This document shows, in pieces, positions 27,496 through 36,363 of a stretch of 64,000 nt of DNA (positions are counted from its first letter, which is position 1; every line of letters begins with the position of its first letter). The translations under genes and the position numbers were made by a program. Source of the stretch: Sphingobacterium bambusae (lineage in GTDB: Bacteria > Bacteroidota > Bacteroidia > Sphingobacteriales > Sphingobacteriaceae). The stretch covers positions 2,418,001 to 2,482,000 of the forward strand of contig NZ_CP138332.1 of assembly GCF_033955345.1 (NCBI RefSeq), given 5' to 3'. Under the pieces are notes generated by a model that had not been told where the DNA came from, searched no databases, and worked only from the letters and a program-made list of their open reading frames with translations.

Positions 27496-28509
27496 TTATT
27501 TTAAACGTTCTGTTCTTGCCAACTGCTCCACATTTGCTTCCTGCAACTTTGGATTATTTTTGATGACTGGCGGCGGCGTAAATACAGCATAGTGATTCGC
27601 GGTGATCACCGACTCCTTCTCTACAATGGTAGGCTCCTCCAACACCCAATCGGCAGTTTTCTTTTTCTCAAATCGACAGCTATTGCATATGAATTCGTCT
27701 ACCTCATTAAACTCATCCTTCCGACCCGTTACGCGTAAAACTTCCTCTCCCTTGTACCAAAGCGTCACTTTGCCCGAGCAGGTTGGGCAGTCCCGATGGG
27801 CATCCACCGGCTTAGTAAACCAAACACGGTTCTTGAAACGAAAGGTTTTATCGGTCAACGCTCCGACCGGACATACGTCAATCACGTTGCCAATGAAGTC
27901 GTTGTCTAGGGCATTTTCTATGAACGTCGAGATCTCCGAATGGTCTCCACGATGAATAACACCATGTTCACGACCATCCGTCAGTTGGTTGGCCACATAC
28001 ACACAGCGGTAGCAAAGGATACAGCGGTTCATATGCAGTTGGATCTGCTCGCCGATATCGATTCGTTCGAATGTACGCCGTTCAAACTCATACCGTGTTT
28101 GATCTGCCCCATGCTCGTAGCCCAAGTCCTGCAATTTGCACTCGCCCGCCTGATCACAAACTGGACAATCCAAAGGGTGGTTGATCAACAACATTTCTAC
28201 AACGCCTTTTCGCGCCTCAACCACATCCGGCGAGGTAATGTTTTGAACTTCCATACCATCCATGACCGTCGTGCGGCATGAAGCGACAAGTTTGGGCATT
28301 GGACGAGGATCCTTCTCGGATCCTTTGGATACCTTCACCAAACAGGTACGGCATTTTCCGCCACTTCCTTCCAACTTGGAGTAGTAGCACATTGCTGGAG
28401 GAACGATGTCACCACCAATCTGGCGGGCAGCATTCAATATCGTTGTTCCCGGCGCCACGTCCAAAGCAATGCCGTCTATTGTAACTCTAAATTTTCCTTC
28501 TTCAGCCAT
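27496..28509 (-). CDS. nuoG: NADH-quinone oxidoreductase subunit G, short form
   Basis: Peripheral-arm iron-sulfur subunit of only 337 residues against roughly 900 in E. coli. All N-terminal ligands are kept: 2Fe-2S at Cys41, 53, 56, 78; cluster N5 at His111, Cys115, 118, 124; cluster N4 at Cys163, 166, 169, 213. Two further pairs, Cys241/244 (CPTC) and Cys275/278 (CNSC), stand where the first domain of the molybdopterin-like region would begin. The rest of that region is absent. nuoH starts 12 bp later, so there is no hidden remainder. I recall similarly short NuoG proteins in other Bacteroidota. Confidence 0.92.
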   Translation of the reverse strand: MAEEGKFRVTIDGIALDVAPGTTILNAARQIGGDIVPPAMCYYSKLEGSGGKCRTCLVKVSKGSEKDPRPMPKLVASCRTTVMDGMEVQNITSPDVVEARKGVVEMLLINHPLDCPVCDQAGECKLQDLGYEHGADQTRYEFERRTFERIDIGEQIQLHMNRCILCYRCVYVANQLTDGREHGVIHRGDHSEISTFIENALDNDFIGNVIDVCPVGALTDKTFRFKNRVWFTKPVDAHRDCPTCSGKVTLWYKGEEVLRVTGRKDEFNEVDEFICNSCRFEKKKTADWVLEEPTIVEKESVITANHYAVFTPPPVIKNNPKLQEANVEQLARTERLK

Positions 28510-28541
28510 CGTTTTTTCCTTACATTACTATGTATAAAACT

Positions 28542-29897
28542 CTACGAAACAACAGGAGCTAATGGATCCGCATAATGTGCTAATCCAAAATTTCTCGTTT
28601 GGGATTCCTGAGGATTCAAAATGTGCCATTCAAACTCATCTCTGAAATGCCTTATGGCGCTAGCCACCGGCCAGGCCGACGCATCTCCCAGTGGACAAAT
28701 GGTATTTCCATCGATCTTACGCTGAATATCCCAAAGCAGGTCGATATCGGCGATATCACCATGCCCGTATTCAATCTTGTGCAATACTTTCTCCATCCAG
28801 CCCGTTCCTTCCCGACAAGGAGAACACTGACCACAACTTTCATGGTGATAAAAACGGGTAAAGTTTAGTGTGTTACGCACGATACATTGGTCTTCATCGA
28901 ATGCGATAAAACCGCCCGACCCCATCGCTGTACCTGTCACAAAACCACCATCGGCCAACGATTCATAGGTCATTAACCTTGCCTCTCCTTTTGCAGTCTT
29001 CGTCGCCAAGTTGTTCGGCAAGATCGGCACCGAAGATCCACCTGCGACCATGGCTTTGAGTCGTTTACCGTTTGCTATGCCGCCACAGTATTCATCAGAA
29101 TAGATGAATTCTTCAACAGGCAAGCCCAACTCGATTTCGTAGACGCCAGGACGAACCAAATTCCCGGACGCCGAGATCAGTTTTGTTCCCGTACTGCGTT
29201 CTATTCCGATCTTAGCATATTCTTCTCCACCATCATTCACGATCGGCACCGTCGCAGCAATAGATTCCACGTTGTTGACCACCGTAGGGCAGCCATACAA
29301 TCCAGCTACCGCGGGGAATGGAGGCTTTATCCGCGGATTGCCGCGCTTACCTTCCAGAGATTCCAGCAGGGCTGTTTCCTCGCCACAGATATAAGCGCCA
29401 CCACCAGGCTGCACATAAACCTCGAGGTCGTAGCCAGAGCCTAATATATTTTTTCCTAGATAGCCCGCAGCTTTCGCTTCAGCGATCGCTCGTTCCACAA
29501 TCCGTATCTGCGGCATCATCTCGCCGCGTATATAGATATAAGCAGTATTTGCTCCTAAGGCATAGCTCGAAACGATCATACCCTCCACGAGTGCATGTGG
29601 AATTTTAGTCATCAAAAAGCGGTCTTTGAATGTTCCCGGCTCCGATTCATCCCCATTACACACCAAATAGCGCGGTACGCCCTCCGGCTTCGCCAAAAAG
29701 CTCCATTTCATGCCTGTTGGAAAGCCAGCACCTCCGCGTCCGCGCAGGCCCGATTTCTTGACCTCCTCCACCACATCATCCGGCGACATTGTTTTTAGCG
29801 CCTTCTCTACAGCACGGTACCCCCCCTGTTTACGGTAAACTTCCAGTGTCTCGATTCCCGGAACATCAATATGTGTCAGCAATAACTTACGTGCCAT
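28542..29897 (-). CDS. nuoF: NADH-quinone oxidoreductase subunit F
   Basis: NADH-oxidising subunit, holding FMN and cluster N3. The 451-residue protein shows the FMN/NADH glycine-rich site LRGRGGAGFPTGMKW (residues 51-65), YLVCNGDESEPGTFKDR and GAYICGEETALLESLEG. The 4Fe-4S ligands lie in SCGQCSPCREGTGW, with the fourth cysteine in NTICPLGD. It starts 2 bp after nuoE, as expected for partners in the NADH module. Confidence 0.97.
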   Translation of the reverse strand: MARKLLLTHIDVPGIETLEVYRKQGGYRAVEKALKTMSPDDVVEEVKKSGLRGRGGAGFPTGMKWSFLAKPEGVPRYLVCNGDESEPGTFKDRFLMTKIPHALVEGMIVSSYALGANTAYIYIRGEMMPQIRIVERAIAEAKAAGYLGKNILGSGYDLEVYVQPGGGAYICGEETALLESLEGKRGNPRIKPPFPAVAGLYGCPTVVNNVESIAATVPIVNDGGEEYAKIGIERSTGTKLISASGNLVRPGVYEIELGLPVEEFIYSDEYCGGIANGKRLKAMVAGGSSVPILPNNLATKTAKGEARLMTYESLADGGFVTGTAMGSGGFIAFDEDQCIVRNTLNFTRFYHHESCGQCSPCREGTGWMEKVLHKIEYGHGDIADIDLLWDIQRKIDGNTICPLGDASAWPVASAIRHFRDEFEWHILNPQESQTRNFGLAHYADPLAPVVS

Positions 29898-29899
29898 AT

Positions 29900-30424
29900 T
29901 TATTGATTTTTAGCCTTTTGTTTTAGATCGTCGATCAATTGATCAACGCTATCTTCTGTTAGATTTTCGTAGAAGGTGTATTCGGGGCCTATTTGCAACA
30001 CTGGCCCGAAGCCGCAAGCAGCCACGCATTCAACACCTCGCCAAGAAAAGAGTCCGTCTGCCGTAACCTCACCTTCCTTAACGCCCAAACGCGTTTCGAT
30101 ATGTTGCATGATACGTTCGGCGCCTACTAGGCAACAAGGTCCTGTGCGGCAGATTTCCAGCACATACTTCCCTCTAGGCTGCAAAAAATACATCGTATAA
30201 AAACTCGCAACTTCGTAAACCTCTATTGACTTCAGCTGCAAATACTCGGCGACCTTGTCCATGGCATCGACACTTAGCCAGCCAAATTCGGCCTGCACCA
30301 GATGTAAGATAGGTAGCAATGCCGATTTCTGTTTCCCTTCGGGATAACGAGACACCACCTCTGAAAATCTGTCCAACAGTTCCGGCGTGAATGTCACAAT
30401 CATATTTTCCTGAACACTAAGCAT
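29900..30424 (-). CDS. nuoE: NADH-quinone oxidoreductase subunit E
   Basis: Thioredoxin-like 2Fe-2S subunit (cluster N1a) that pairs with NuoF. Ligands are Cys92, Cys97, Cys133 and Cys137, in ICRTGPCCLVGA and VECVAACGFGP. The EVASFYTMYF segment before them is standard. At 174 residues its length is normal. It overlaps the end of nuoD by 8 bp. Confidence 0.96.
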   Translation of the reverse strand: MLSVQENMIVTFTPELLDRFSEVVSRYPEGKQKSALLPILHLVQAEFGWLSVDAMDKVAEYLQLKSIEVYEVASFYTMYFLQPRGKYVLEICRTGPCCLVGAERIMQHIETRLGVKEGEVTADGLFSWRGVECVAACGFGPVLQIGPEYTFYENLTEDSVDQLIDDLKQKAKNQ

Positions 30425-31652
30425 CTAATTCTCCTGCTATTACGTTTAAACTACTCATGTTTAAGATCGCATCAGATATCAGCATCCCACTACTCATGGG
30501 CGCAAACATCTGATAATTGATAAACGATGGACGTCTGAAATGCAGTCTATAAGGCGACCTGCCTCCGTCATGTATCATATAAAATCCCAATTCGCCATTG
30601 GCGCCTTCGACAGCATGGTAAACTTCCGATTGTGGTGTTTCCCATTCGCCCATCACGATCTTAAAATGGTAGATCAAGGCCTCCATATTGGTGTACACCT
30701 GCTCTTTGGGCGGCAAATAAAAAGCGGGCACGTCGGCATGAAAAACACCCTTCGGTTCACGAGCGATCTTTTCCAATGCCTGTTCGATAATGCGAAGTGA
30801 CTGCCACATCTCTTCGTTACGCACCATAAAACGGTCATAGACGTCGCCCGTAGTGCCCACAGGCACATCAAAATCAAATTCTTCATAGGAGCAATAAGGC
30901 GATACAACACGGACATCGTAATCCACACCTGTTGCCCGCAATATAGGTCCCGACCAGCTATAGCTCAACGCCTCTTCCGGCGTTACTGCAGCGACGCCAG
31001 AAGTTCGCTCAATAAAAATTCTATTTCGTACAAAGAGGTTCTCGAACTCTTTTAAGACAGGCGGAAAACGTTTTAAAAACTCAGCGATCTTTTGAAAGGC
31101 CACTTCGTTAAAGTCACGCTCGAATCCACCGATACGACCAATATTGGTCGTTAACCGCGCTCCACAGATCTCCTCAAATATCTCATAGATAAATTCCCGC
31201 TCCTGCATCACGTACAGGAAGCCAGAGAAGGCGCCGGTGTCCACTCCCAAGATGCCGTTACAAATAATATGATCTGCAATACGAGCGAGTTCCATCACAA
31301 TCACGCGCATATACTGCACCCGCTTCGGAATTTCTATTTCCAAGAGCTTCTCCACGGTCATATGCCAGCCCATATTGTTGATAGGAGCGGAACAATAGTT
31401 CAGGCGATCAGTCAACGGCGTAATTTGATAAAACGGCCGATGTTCAGCTATTTTTTCAAAAGCCCGATGTATATAACCAATCGTAGACACGCCGCTAACA
31501 ATCCGTTCGCCATCGATCTGCACCACATTTTGAAACACACCATGCGTAGCGGGGTGCGTAGGACCGATGTTGAGTGTAATCAACTCGTCCTGCGGATCGT
31601 TATCGAAGTATACGGCGGCATTTGGTGTTATTTTGGTGATAGGTTTACTCAT
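30417..31652 (-). CDS. nuoD: NADH-quinone oxidoreductase subunit D
   Basis: 49-kDa-type subunit related to [NiFe]-hydrogenase large subunits, lining the quinone site without binding a metal. The 411-residue sequence has the quinone-site motif GPTHPATHGVFQN near residue 31 and ends in SPYRLHFRRPSFIN with the conserved C-terminal segment. NuoC and NuoD are separate proteins here, unlike the fused NuoCD of enterobacteria. It lies 18 bp after nuoC. Confidence 0.97.
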   Translation of the reverse strand: MSKPITKITPNAAVYFDNDPQDELITLNIGPTHPATHGVFQNVVQIDGERIVSGVSTIGYIHRAFEKIAEHRPFYQITPLTDRLNYCSAPINNMGWHMTVEKLLEIEIPKRVQYMRVIVMELARIADHIICNGILGVDTGAFSGFLYVMQEREFIYEIFEEICGARLTTNIGRIGGFERDFNEVAFQKIAEFLKRFPPVLKEFENLFVRNRIFIERTSGVAAVTPEEALSYSWSGPILRATGVDYDVRVVSPYCSYEEFDFDVPVGTTGDVYDRFMVRNEEMWQSLRIIEQALEKIAREPKGVFHADVPAFYLPPKEQVYTNMEALIYHFKIVMGEWETPQSEVYHAVEGANGELGFYMIHDGGRSPYRLHFRRPSFINYQMFAPMSSGMLISDAILNMSSLNVIAGELDA

Positions 31653-31670
31653 CGTCTCGGTCTATTTATA

Positions 31671-32180
31671 TTAGCGTCCAAAATAAAAGTCTTTTTTATC
31701 CACGCGATTCGGGTCTTCTAACGGATACTCTTTGCGCATTGGAAAAACATCCAATTCATCCATGTTCAAGATCCTTCGTAAGTCGGGATGCCCCTCGAAC
31801 ACAATGCCGAAGAAATCGTAGGTCTCGCGCTCCATCCAGTTAGCGCCATGCCAAAGCGTTGTCGCCGTGGGAATGGTGGGATTGGGTCCAGCTATAGGCA
31901 CCTTGATGCGCAAGCGCACGTTTTGTAGCATGTTGTGCACATGGTATACCACACAGAAATCCCTCTCCTGCTTGGGGTAATGTACCCCGGTAATATCCGT
32001 CAAATAGTTGAATCGCAATGTGGCGTCGTCCTTTACAAAAGCAAGAAACGCTATGATAGACTCCGCCTCAACCAGCAATGTCAATAATCCATGTGGCTCG
32101 CCCAACACGACGAAGTCATCTCCAAATTGGCTCTGAAGTGTCGTAATGATGGTTTGATTATCCAATTTATCCATTCCCAT
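31671..32180 (-). CDS. nuoC: NADH-quinone oxidoreductase subunit C
   Basis: 30-kDa-type structural subunit of the peripheral arm, without cofactors, 169 residues. The family signature is seen in MERETYDFFGIVFEGHPDLRR, followed by RKEYPLEDPNR. Its start codon lies 14 bp inside the end of nuoB. Confidence 0.95.
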   Translation of the reverse strand: MGMDKLDNQTIITTLQSQFGDDFVVLGEPHGLLTLLVEAESIIAFLAFVKDDATLRFNYLTDITGVHYPKQERDFCVVYHVHNMLQNVRLRIKVPIAGPNPTIPTATTLWHGANWMERETYDFFGIVFEGHPDLRRILNMDELDVFPMRKEYPLEDPNRVDKKDFYFGR

Positions 32181-32727
32181 TATCGGTTATGATGCCATAT
32201 TTCTCCAACAACGCTTTATATTCGGGTGTATTACGGCGGTTTAGCGACTCATTTTTAACGATCTCCTGCAGTTTCAACACGCCATCAAGGATAGCTTCCG
32301 GACGTGGTGGGCAACCGGGAACGTAGACGTCCACGGGAATAATCTCGTCAATACCTTGCAGCACGGAATAGGTGTCGAAGATGCCACCGCTGGACGCACA
32401 AGCACCAACAGCGATGACCCACCGTGGCTCAGCCATCTGCACATACACTTGGCGTAACACCGGAGCCATCTTTTTAGCAATGGTACCCATTACCAATAGC
32501 ATATCTGCTTGTCGGGGAGAAAAGCTCGGCCGTTCCGCACCAAAGCGAGCCAGGTCATACGTAGAACCCATTGTCGCCATAAACTCGATACCACAACAAG
32601 AGGTTGCGAACGGTAATGGCCACAATGAATTGGCACGCGCCAATCCTATAGCTTTATCTAAAGTCGTTGCAAAAAATCCTGATCCTTCTACACCTGGGGG
32701 CGCTTCTGCCAATGTCACTTTACTCAT
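32167..32727 (-). CDS. nuoB: NADH-quinone oxidoreductase subunit B
   Basis: Carries cluster N2, the last iron-sulfur centre before quinone. The tandem cysteines are Cys44 and Cys45 (ATSCCGIEFM), with Cys110 (VGACASSGG) and Cys139 (PGCPPRPEA) completing the cluster. At 186 residues its length is normal. nuoA lies 73 bp upstream, and that gap holds a small hairpin. Confidence 0.97.
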   Translation of the reverse strand: MSKVTLAEAPPGVEGSGFFATTLDKAIGLARANSLWPLPFATSCCGIEFMATMGSTYDLARFGAERPSFSPRQADMLLVMGTIAKKMAPVLRQVYVQMAEPRWVIAVGACASSGGIFDTYSVLQGIDEIIPVDVYVPGCPPRPEAILDGVLKLQEIVKNESLNRRNTPEYKALLEKYGIITDNGNG

Positions 32728-32773
32728 GACTATCGTTTTTTGGTTTATACTAAAGTTTAAATTGGTGGAGGAG

Positions 32774-32787
32774 ATCCCTTACGGGAT
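32774..32787 (-). other. Small GNRA-capped hairpin between nuoA and nuoB
   Basis: On the minus strand ATCCC, GTAA, GGGAT form a 5-bp stem with a GUAA tetraloop, 47 bp before nuoB in the nuo transcript. It has no T run, so it is not a terminator. It could be a processing or stability element. Confidence 0.3.
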
Positions 32788-32800
32788 GCGCAATGATGTT

Positions 32801-33181
32801 CTAATCCCAATCAAGGGCGCGCTTCTTGATGACATAGATAAAGCCCAATAGCAGCAAGCCCATGAAAATGAACATCTCTATCAAACCCTCTACGCCGAAC
32901 TCGCGAAAGTTCACTGCCCAGGGATACATAAATATCACCTCCACATCAAATATGACGAACAAAATGGCAACCAAGAAATACTTAATGGAAAAAGGCTGTC
33001 GAGCATTACCAACAACTTCGACTCCCGATTCGAAAGCGCCCAGTTTGTTCTCCGTACGAACTTTAGGGCCAATCAAATGGGTTCCGATGATGGTTAACAC
33101 ACCGAATCCAACGGCTACACCTAATTGTATTAAAATAGGTATATAATCTACTGGAGTGCTACTTAGGTTTACACTTTCCAT
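32801..33181 (-). CDS. nuoA: NADH-quinone oxidoreductase subunit A
   Basis: Small membrane subunit with three transmembrane helices, next to the quinone chamber. I chose the ATG at 33181 (MESVNLSSTPVDYIPILIQL), giving 126 residues. An in-frame start at 33223 lies upstream of the predicted transcription start. The conserved loop KLGAFESGVEVVGNARQPFSIKYF is split here by a space only in reading: KLGAFESGVEVV then RQPFSIKYFLVAILF, the family signature after the first helix. First gene of the 14-gene operon. Confidence 0.94.
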   Translation of the reverse strand: MESVNLSSTPVDYIPILIQLGVAVGFGVLTIIGTHLIGPKVRTENKLGAFESGVEVVGNARQPFSIKYFLVAILFVIFDVEVIFMYPWAVNFREFGVEGLIEMFIFMGLLLLGFIYVIKKRALDWD

Positions 33182-33211
33182 AATTACTAGTTTATTATCT
33201 GTTCTCAATAA

Positions 33212-33219
33212 CAAATATA
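33212..33219 (-). promoter_or_regulatory. nuoA: -7 promoter element of the nuo operon
   Basis: The minus strand reads TATATTTG, an exact TAnnTTTG match, 31 bases before the nuoA ATG. Just upstream stands the terminator of the preceding gene, so the operon needs its own promoter here. Confidence 0.6.
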
Positions 33220-33239
33220 TCATTTTTTACCAATAAAAA

Positions 33240-33261
33240 AAGGGACTGCAAGCAGTCCCTT
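33240..33261 (-). terminator. Terminator of the TPR gene at the end of the TonB cluster
   Basis: AAGGGACTGC and GCAGTCCCTT form a perfect stem, realistically 8 bp with a 6-base loop. On the minus strand TTTTTTATTGG follows. It separates the TonB cluster from nuoA. Confidence 0.85.
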
Positions 33262-33284
33262 CAAATTTTAATGATATTTTAATA

Positions 33285-35024
33285 CTATAGCTGATCAACA
33301 AATTGCGTTGCAATTTCATCATCTGGTCTAACCTTCAACGTCTCTTGGAAATAGGTTTTCGCTTTCGCGTTATCTCCTTTGAAGTAGTAGTAATAACCAA
33401 TGTAATTGTTACCATCCGCTACATAAGAATTGCTGGTTTCATCGGTTTTACCTGATGCTTTGATGATCGCCAACAATTTGTTGAACGAATCCAAATACAA
33501 GCCTTTTACGTTCTCCGGATCGTAAACAACATTATCCAACGCTAGCTCAGACAACCCTTTAAAGTAAAGTGCATTTACTTGGTATTTATCAATAACTTCT
33601 TGTTTCGTTGCCGCAGTAACATTACCTAAGGCTTTCACAGCTTCGTCCAACAGAGGTTTTGCTTCTGCCAATTTTTGCTGACCTAACTCTGGTGTCACTT
33701 CTTCATCCTCACCTGGAGAAATGATCTTCGATCCTTTTTGGTATTGACCAACACCCAAGTAGTAGTTCGCGTCGTAATAATAATCAGAAGCTGTATCTAC
33801 CGCTACGACACGGAAAATCTTAATAGCATTGTCCACATCACCATCTTGGTATTTCGCGAACGCAGATTCTGCAATTTCTGTTTCCAAGTTATCGTCTTCT
33901 GTTTGCTTCTCTACAGCTTGTTTAAGCAACTCTCCAGCTTTAGCTTCATCGCCAGCGCTTAAGTTTGCCAAACCGGCGTACAAGTAGTCACGTGGAATCA
34001 AACGCTCTGGCTGCACTTTAGAGAACAAGGTATTCATGTACTCTGCTGCTTTTGCATAGTCTTTGTCTTGGTTGTAGGCAATGTACCCTAAGTAACGGTA
34101 TACCTTAGCATCTACACCTGGCGCGTTCGCCAATTCTTGCGCTACGGTTTTCAACTCTGCATAGTTTCCAGAATATACCAAGAAATCCGCGTAACGTGTT
34201 TTTGCCTCTACAGAATTATCGCCTGTCAACTCTAAGTATTTCTTGTAGTTCTCTACACCTTTCTGGTTGATTTCGCGGTATTGATCTTCTGGAGCTTTCA
34301 AAGACGACAAATAATATGTCTCTGCAAGCTCGCGGTATAGCGGTGCGTAGTCTGCATGCTCTTGCGTCAAGGCTGTCAATTGCTCCAACACTACATCATA
34401 GGCCTGTGCTCTTCTAGAAATTACCGCCTGCCCAATTTTTGGAGCCAACAATGAAGGATCCATATATTCTGCATCGCGATAGTTTACATAAGCTTGGCTA
34501 CTTTCACCCAATCCGGCATAAGCGTCACCTAATGCTACCAAAATAGTCGCATCTTTCGCGTTTTTAGCTTTTGCCTGCGTTAAATACTCGATAGCTTTGG
34601 TGTAGTCAGGCTTTGGTGCGTCGATATATCCTTCTCCGATATACAACAATGGCAAATAGTCCTTCTTACCCAATCCAGATACCGCTGTAGAGAACTTTGT
34701 CTCCGCTGCACTTTGATTGCCGCTCATCAAGTCGACAATACCCAACCCTACATTATTTAACTGTTCTTTCGGCGCGTTTGTCAAGCCTTGATTAAACACA
34801 TAAGCTGCAGAATCCAACTTATCGTTAACCAAATGAACCTTACCTAGGTAGAAATAATTCTCCCCATCCTTCGCTTTCTTCTCCACCAAGTTCTGCAGAA
34901 TAGTCTTCGCTTTATCGTACTGCTCCGCTGTCAACGCAGCTTTCGCATCTTTTAAGCTTTGGGCACCCGCAGAACCGATTGTTCCAGCCAATAATAGACT
35001 TAAAAATAATTTGCTGTTTGTCAT
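33285..35024 (-). CDS. Exported TPR protein of the TonB-ExbBD cluster
   Basis: A 579-residue periplasmic protein with signal peptide MTNSKLFLSLLLAGTIGSAGA, cut before QSL. TPR-type helices run along nearly the whole length (for example YFYLGKVHLVNDKLDSAAYVF, ILVALGDAYAGLGESSQAYV and YLGYIAYNQDKDYAKAAEYM). Its place 34 bp after the PstS-like lipoprotein and behind the ExbB/ExbD/TonB genes recalls a gene order common in Bacteroidota. A scaffold for periplasmic partners of the energy-transducing complex is plausible but unproven. The codon use is smooth and unlike foreign DNA. Confidence 0.8.
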   Translation of the reverse strand: MTNSKLFLSLLLAGTIGSAGAQSLKDAKAALTAEQYDKAKTILQNLVEKKAKDGENYFYLGKVHLVNDKLDSAAYVFNQGLTNAPKEQLNNVGLGIVDLMSGNQSAAETKFSTAVSGLGKKDYLPLLYIGEGYIDAPKPDYTKAIEYLTQAKAKNAKDATILVALGDAYAGLGESSQAYVNYRDAEYMDPSLLAPKIGQAVISRRAQAYDVVLEQLTALTQEHADYAPLYRELAETYYLSSLKAPEDQYREINQKGVENYKKYLELTGDNSVEAKTRYADFLVYSGNYAELKTVAQELANAPGVDAKVYRYLGYIAYNQDKDYAKAAEYMNTLFSKVQPERLIPRDYLYAGLANLSAGDEAKAGELLKQAVEKQTEDDNLETEIAESAFAKYQDGDVDNAIKIFRVVAVDTASDYYYDANYYLGVGQYQKGSKIISPGEDEEVTPELGQQKLAEAKPLLDEAVKALGNVTAATKQEVIDKYQVNALYFKGLSELALDNVVYDPENVKGLYLDSFNKLLAIIKASGKTDETSNSYVADGNNYIGYYYYFKGDNAKAKTYFQETLKVRPDDEIATQFVDQL

Positions 35025-35058
35025 AATCTATTTGTGTTCTATTTTATTCTTCGTTAAA

Positions 35059-35994
35059 TTAAATATTATCCCGTACAATGATTTCGCGTCCGGGCATCGT
35101 TGCCGGCACCAAACCAGCCTTCAACACAATCCGCTGCCCACGATCTCCTGTTAGGAAGGCCGAGAATCCGATGCCCAAACCTAAATTCGGTTGGTAATTC
35201 AGCACATAAAATGTGCGTTGCAATGGATATTGTCCGGCAGCGATGGTTGATTGATTTGGCAAGTAAAACTTGTTATCAGCCTTTTCTCCAAGCGTATTCT
35301 GCACGCTCAAGATACGAATATTATTTTTATTTGGAAACGAGCTGATCAAATCTCTGTATTCGTTATATCCTAATATTCCAATACGATCGGAAGACTGTGA
35401 CACCTGCTCCAACACGCTTGCAGCGCCACTTCCGGCCTCCACATAGTTGGAAGCGACCTTATCCAGCTTTCCAAGTTCCTGCAACAGCCTAAAGCTGCTG
35501 GAATTGATATTATCAAAAACGATCTTCCGCTTGTCCGAGCTCTGTCCGCGCATCGCTTCCGTCAAATACGTAATGGTAACGCTCGTATCGGCTGATTTAG
35601 TATTACCAACAACAACTATTCCATCCGACCAAAGTGGAAATAGGCGTGGCGTGATGGAACGCTTCTTAAAAGATGCTTCCTCTTGCTCGTTCAGCGGTCT
35701 TGCCAAAATAGCCACGCTGGCTTTCCCAGAAACGAGTTCACGTATGGCCAACACTTCCGGCTTCGCGATAAAATTTAGCTTTGCATTGGGATAAGCCGAC
35801 AAAAAGACCTCTTCTTGCTCCCTCAACAGGGGTAGCGTGGATTCATCCACCGCAACAGCCAGCGTACCTACCAAGATATCCTCTTGAGATTTTTCTGTTT
35901 GCGCGGCGTCGGCGTTCTCCCCTCCACTTCTACTTCGTGAGCAGGAAGTCGCTAAGATGGCCAAAACCAAAAACAGCTGTATGATACTTTTCAT
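35059..35994 (-). CDS. PstS-like substrate-binding lipoprotein
   Basis: A 311-residue lipoprotein with lipobox LAILATSCSRS (lipidated Cys18) and a periplasmic-binding-protein fold of the phosphate/PstS type. Segments such as VAVDESTLPLLREQEEVFLSAYP, GKASVAILARPLNEQE and the closing QRIVLKAGLVPATMPGREI fit that type. No pstCAB transporter genes are near. It sits between TPR and TonB genes, where Bacteroidota often keep such a protein. It may sense or deliver a ligand to the energised outer-membrane machinery instead of feeding an ABC transporter, which is an inference. Phosphate binding itself is unproven. Confidence 0.72.
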   Translation of the reverse strand: MKSIIQLFLVLAILATSCSRSRSGGENADAAQTEKSQEDILVGTLAVAVDESTLPLLREQEEVFLSAYPNAKLNFIAKPEVLAIRELVSGKASVAILARPLNEQEEASFKKRSITPRLFPLWSDGIVVVGNTKSADTSVTITYLTEAMRGQSSDKRKIVFDNINSSSFRLLQELGKLDKVASNYVEAGSGAASVLEQVSQSSDRIGILGYNEYRDLISSFPNKNNIRILSVQNTLGEKADNKFYLPNQSTIAAGQYPLQRTFYVLNYQPNLGLGIGFSAFLTGDRGQRIVLKAGLVPATMPGREIIVRDNI

Positions 35995-36122
35995 TCGATC
36001 TAAAATATGTTTTCTGTGACTAAGTTTATTTCTAGCTCTCTTAAAATCTAACCGCGCGGCAATTGTTGTCTTGTATACTATTTAGAGTCTAAAAGATATC
36101 CGAAAGTTTAACGGCTCTGCAA

Positions 36123-36362
36123 TTATTGTCTAAAATTATTTTGCCACAATCGCGCGAAGCGCATAAAGGAATATACAATCAACAATATCCCGAAAAGCTT
36201 CTTATATGTCGGATCTATTTCAATGGGAAAGCCGCTCCAAAAAATAATTAGAAGGCCCAAAGAGAAATAGAAAGCGAACATCGCTAGGCCTAAAATAGAC
36301 AGAAATCGCTGGGTTGGCGATTTCTGACTAAATTTTCTTGTGCTGTTACGCAAACCGTTCAT
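36123..36362 (-). CDS. Small two-helix membrane protein, unknown
   Basis: A 79-residue protein with two hydrophobic segments, at about residues 22-45 (LSILGLAMFAFYFSLGLLIIF) and 55-68 (FGILLIVYSFMRF), and basic ends. It begins one base after the tonB stop, so it belongs to the same transcript. I recognise no named domain. Small proteins at this place are common in the corresponding Bacteroidota clusters. Confidence 0.65.
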   Translation of the reverse strand: MNGLRNSTRKFSQKSPTQRFLSILGLAMFAFYFSLGLLIIFWSGFPIEIDPTYKKLFGILLIVYSFMRFARLWQNNFRQ

Positions 36363-36363
36363 G

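Noticed and set aside
35059..35994. True phosphate ABC transporter locus
   Set aside because: No pstC, pstA, pstB or phoU is adjacent; the neighbours are TonB-system genes.
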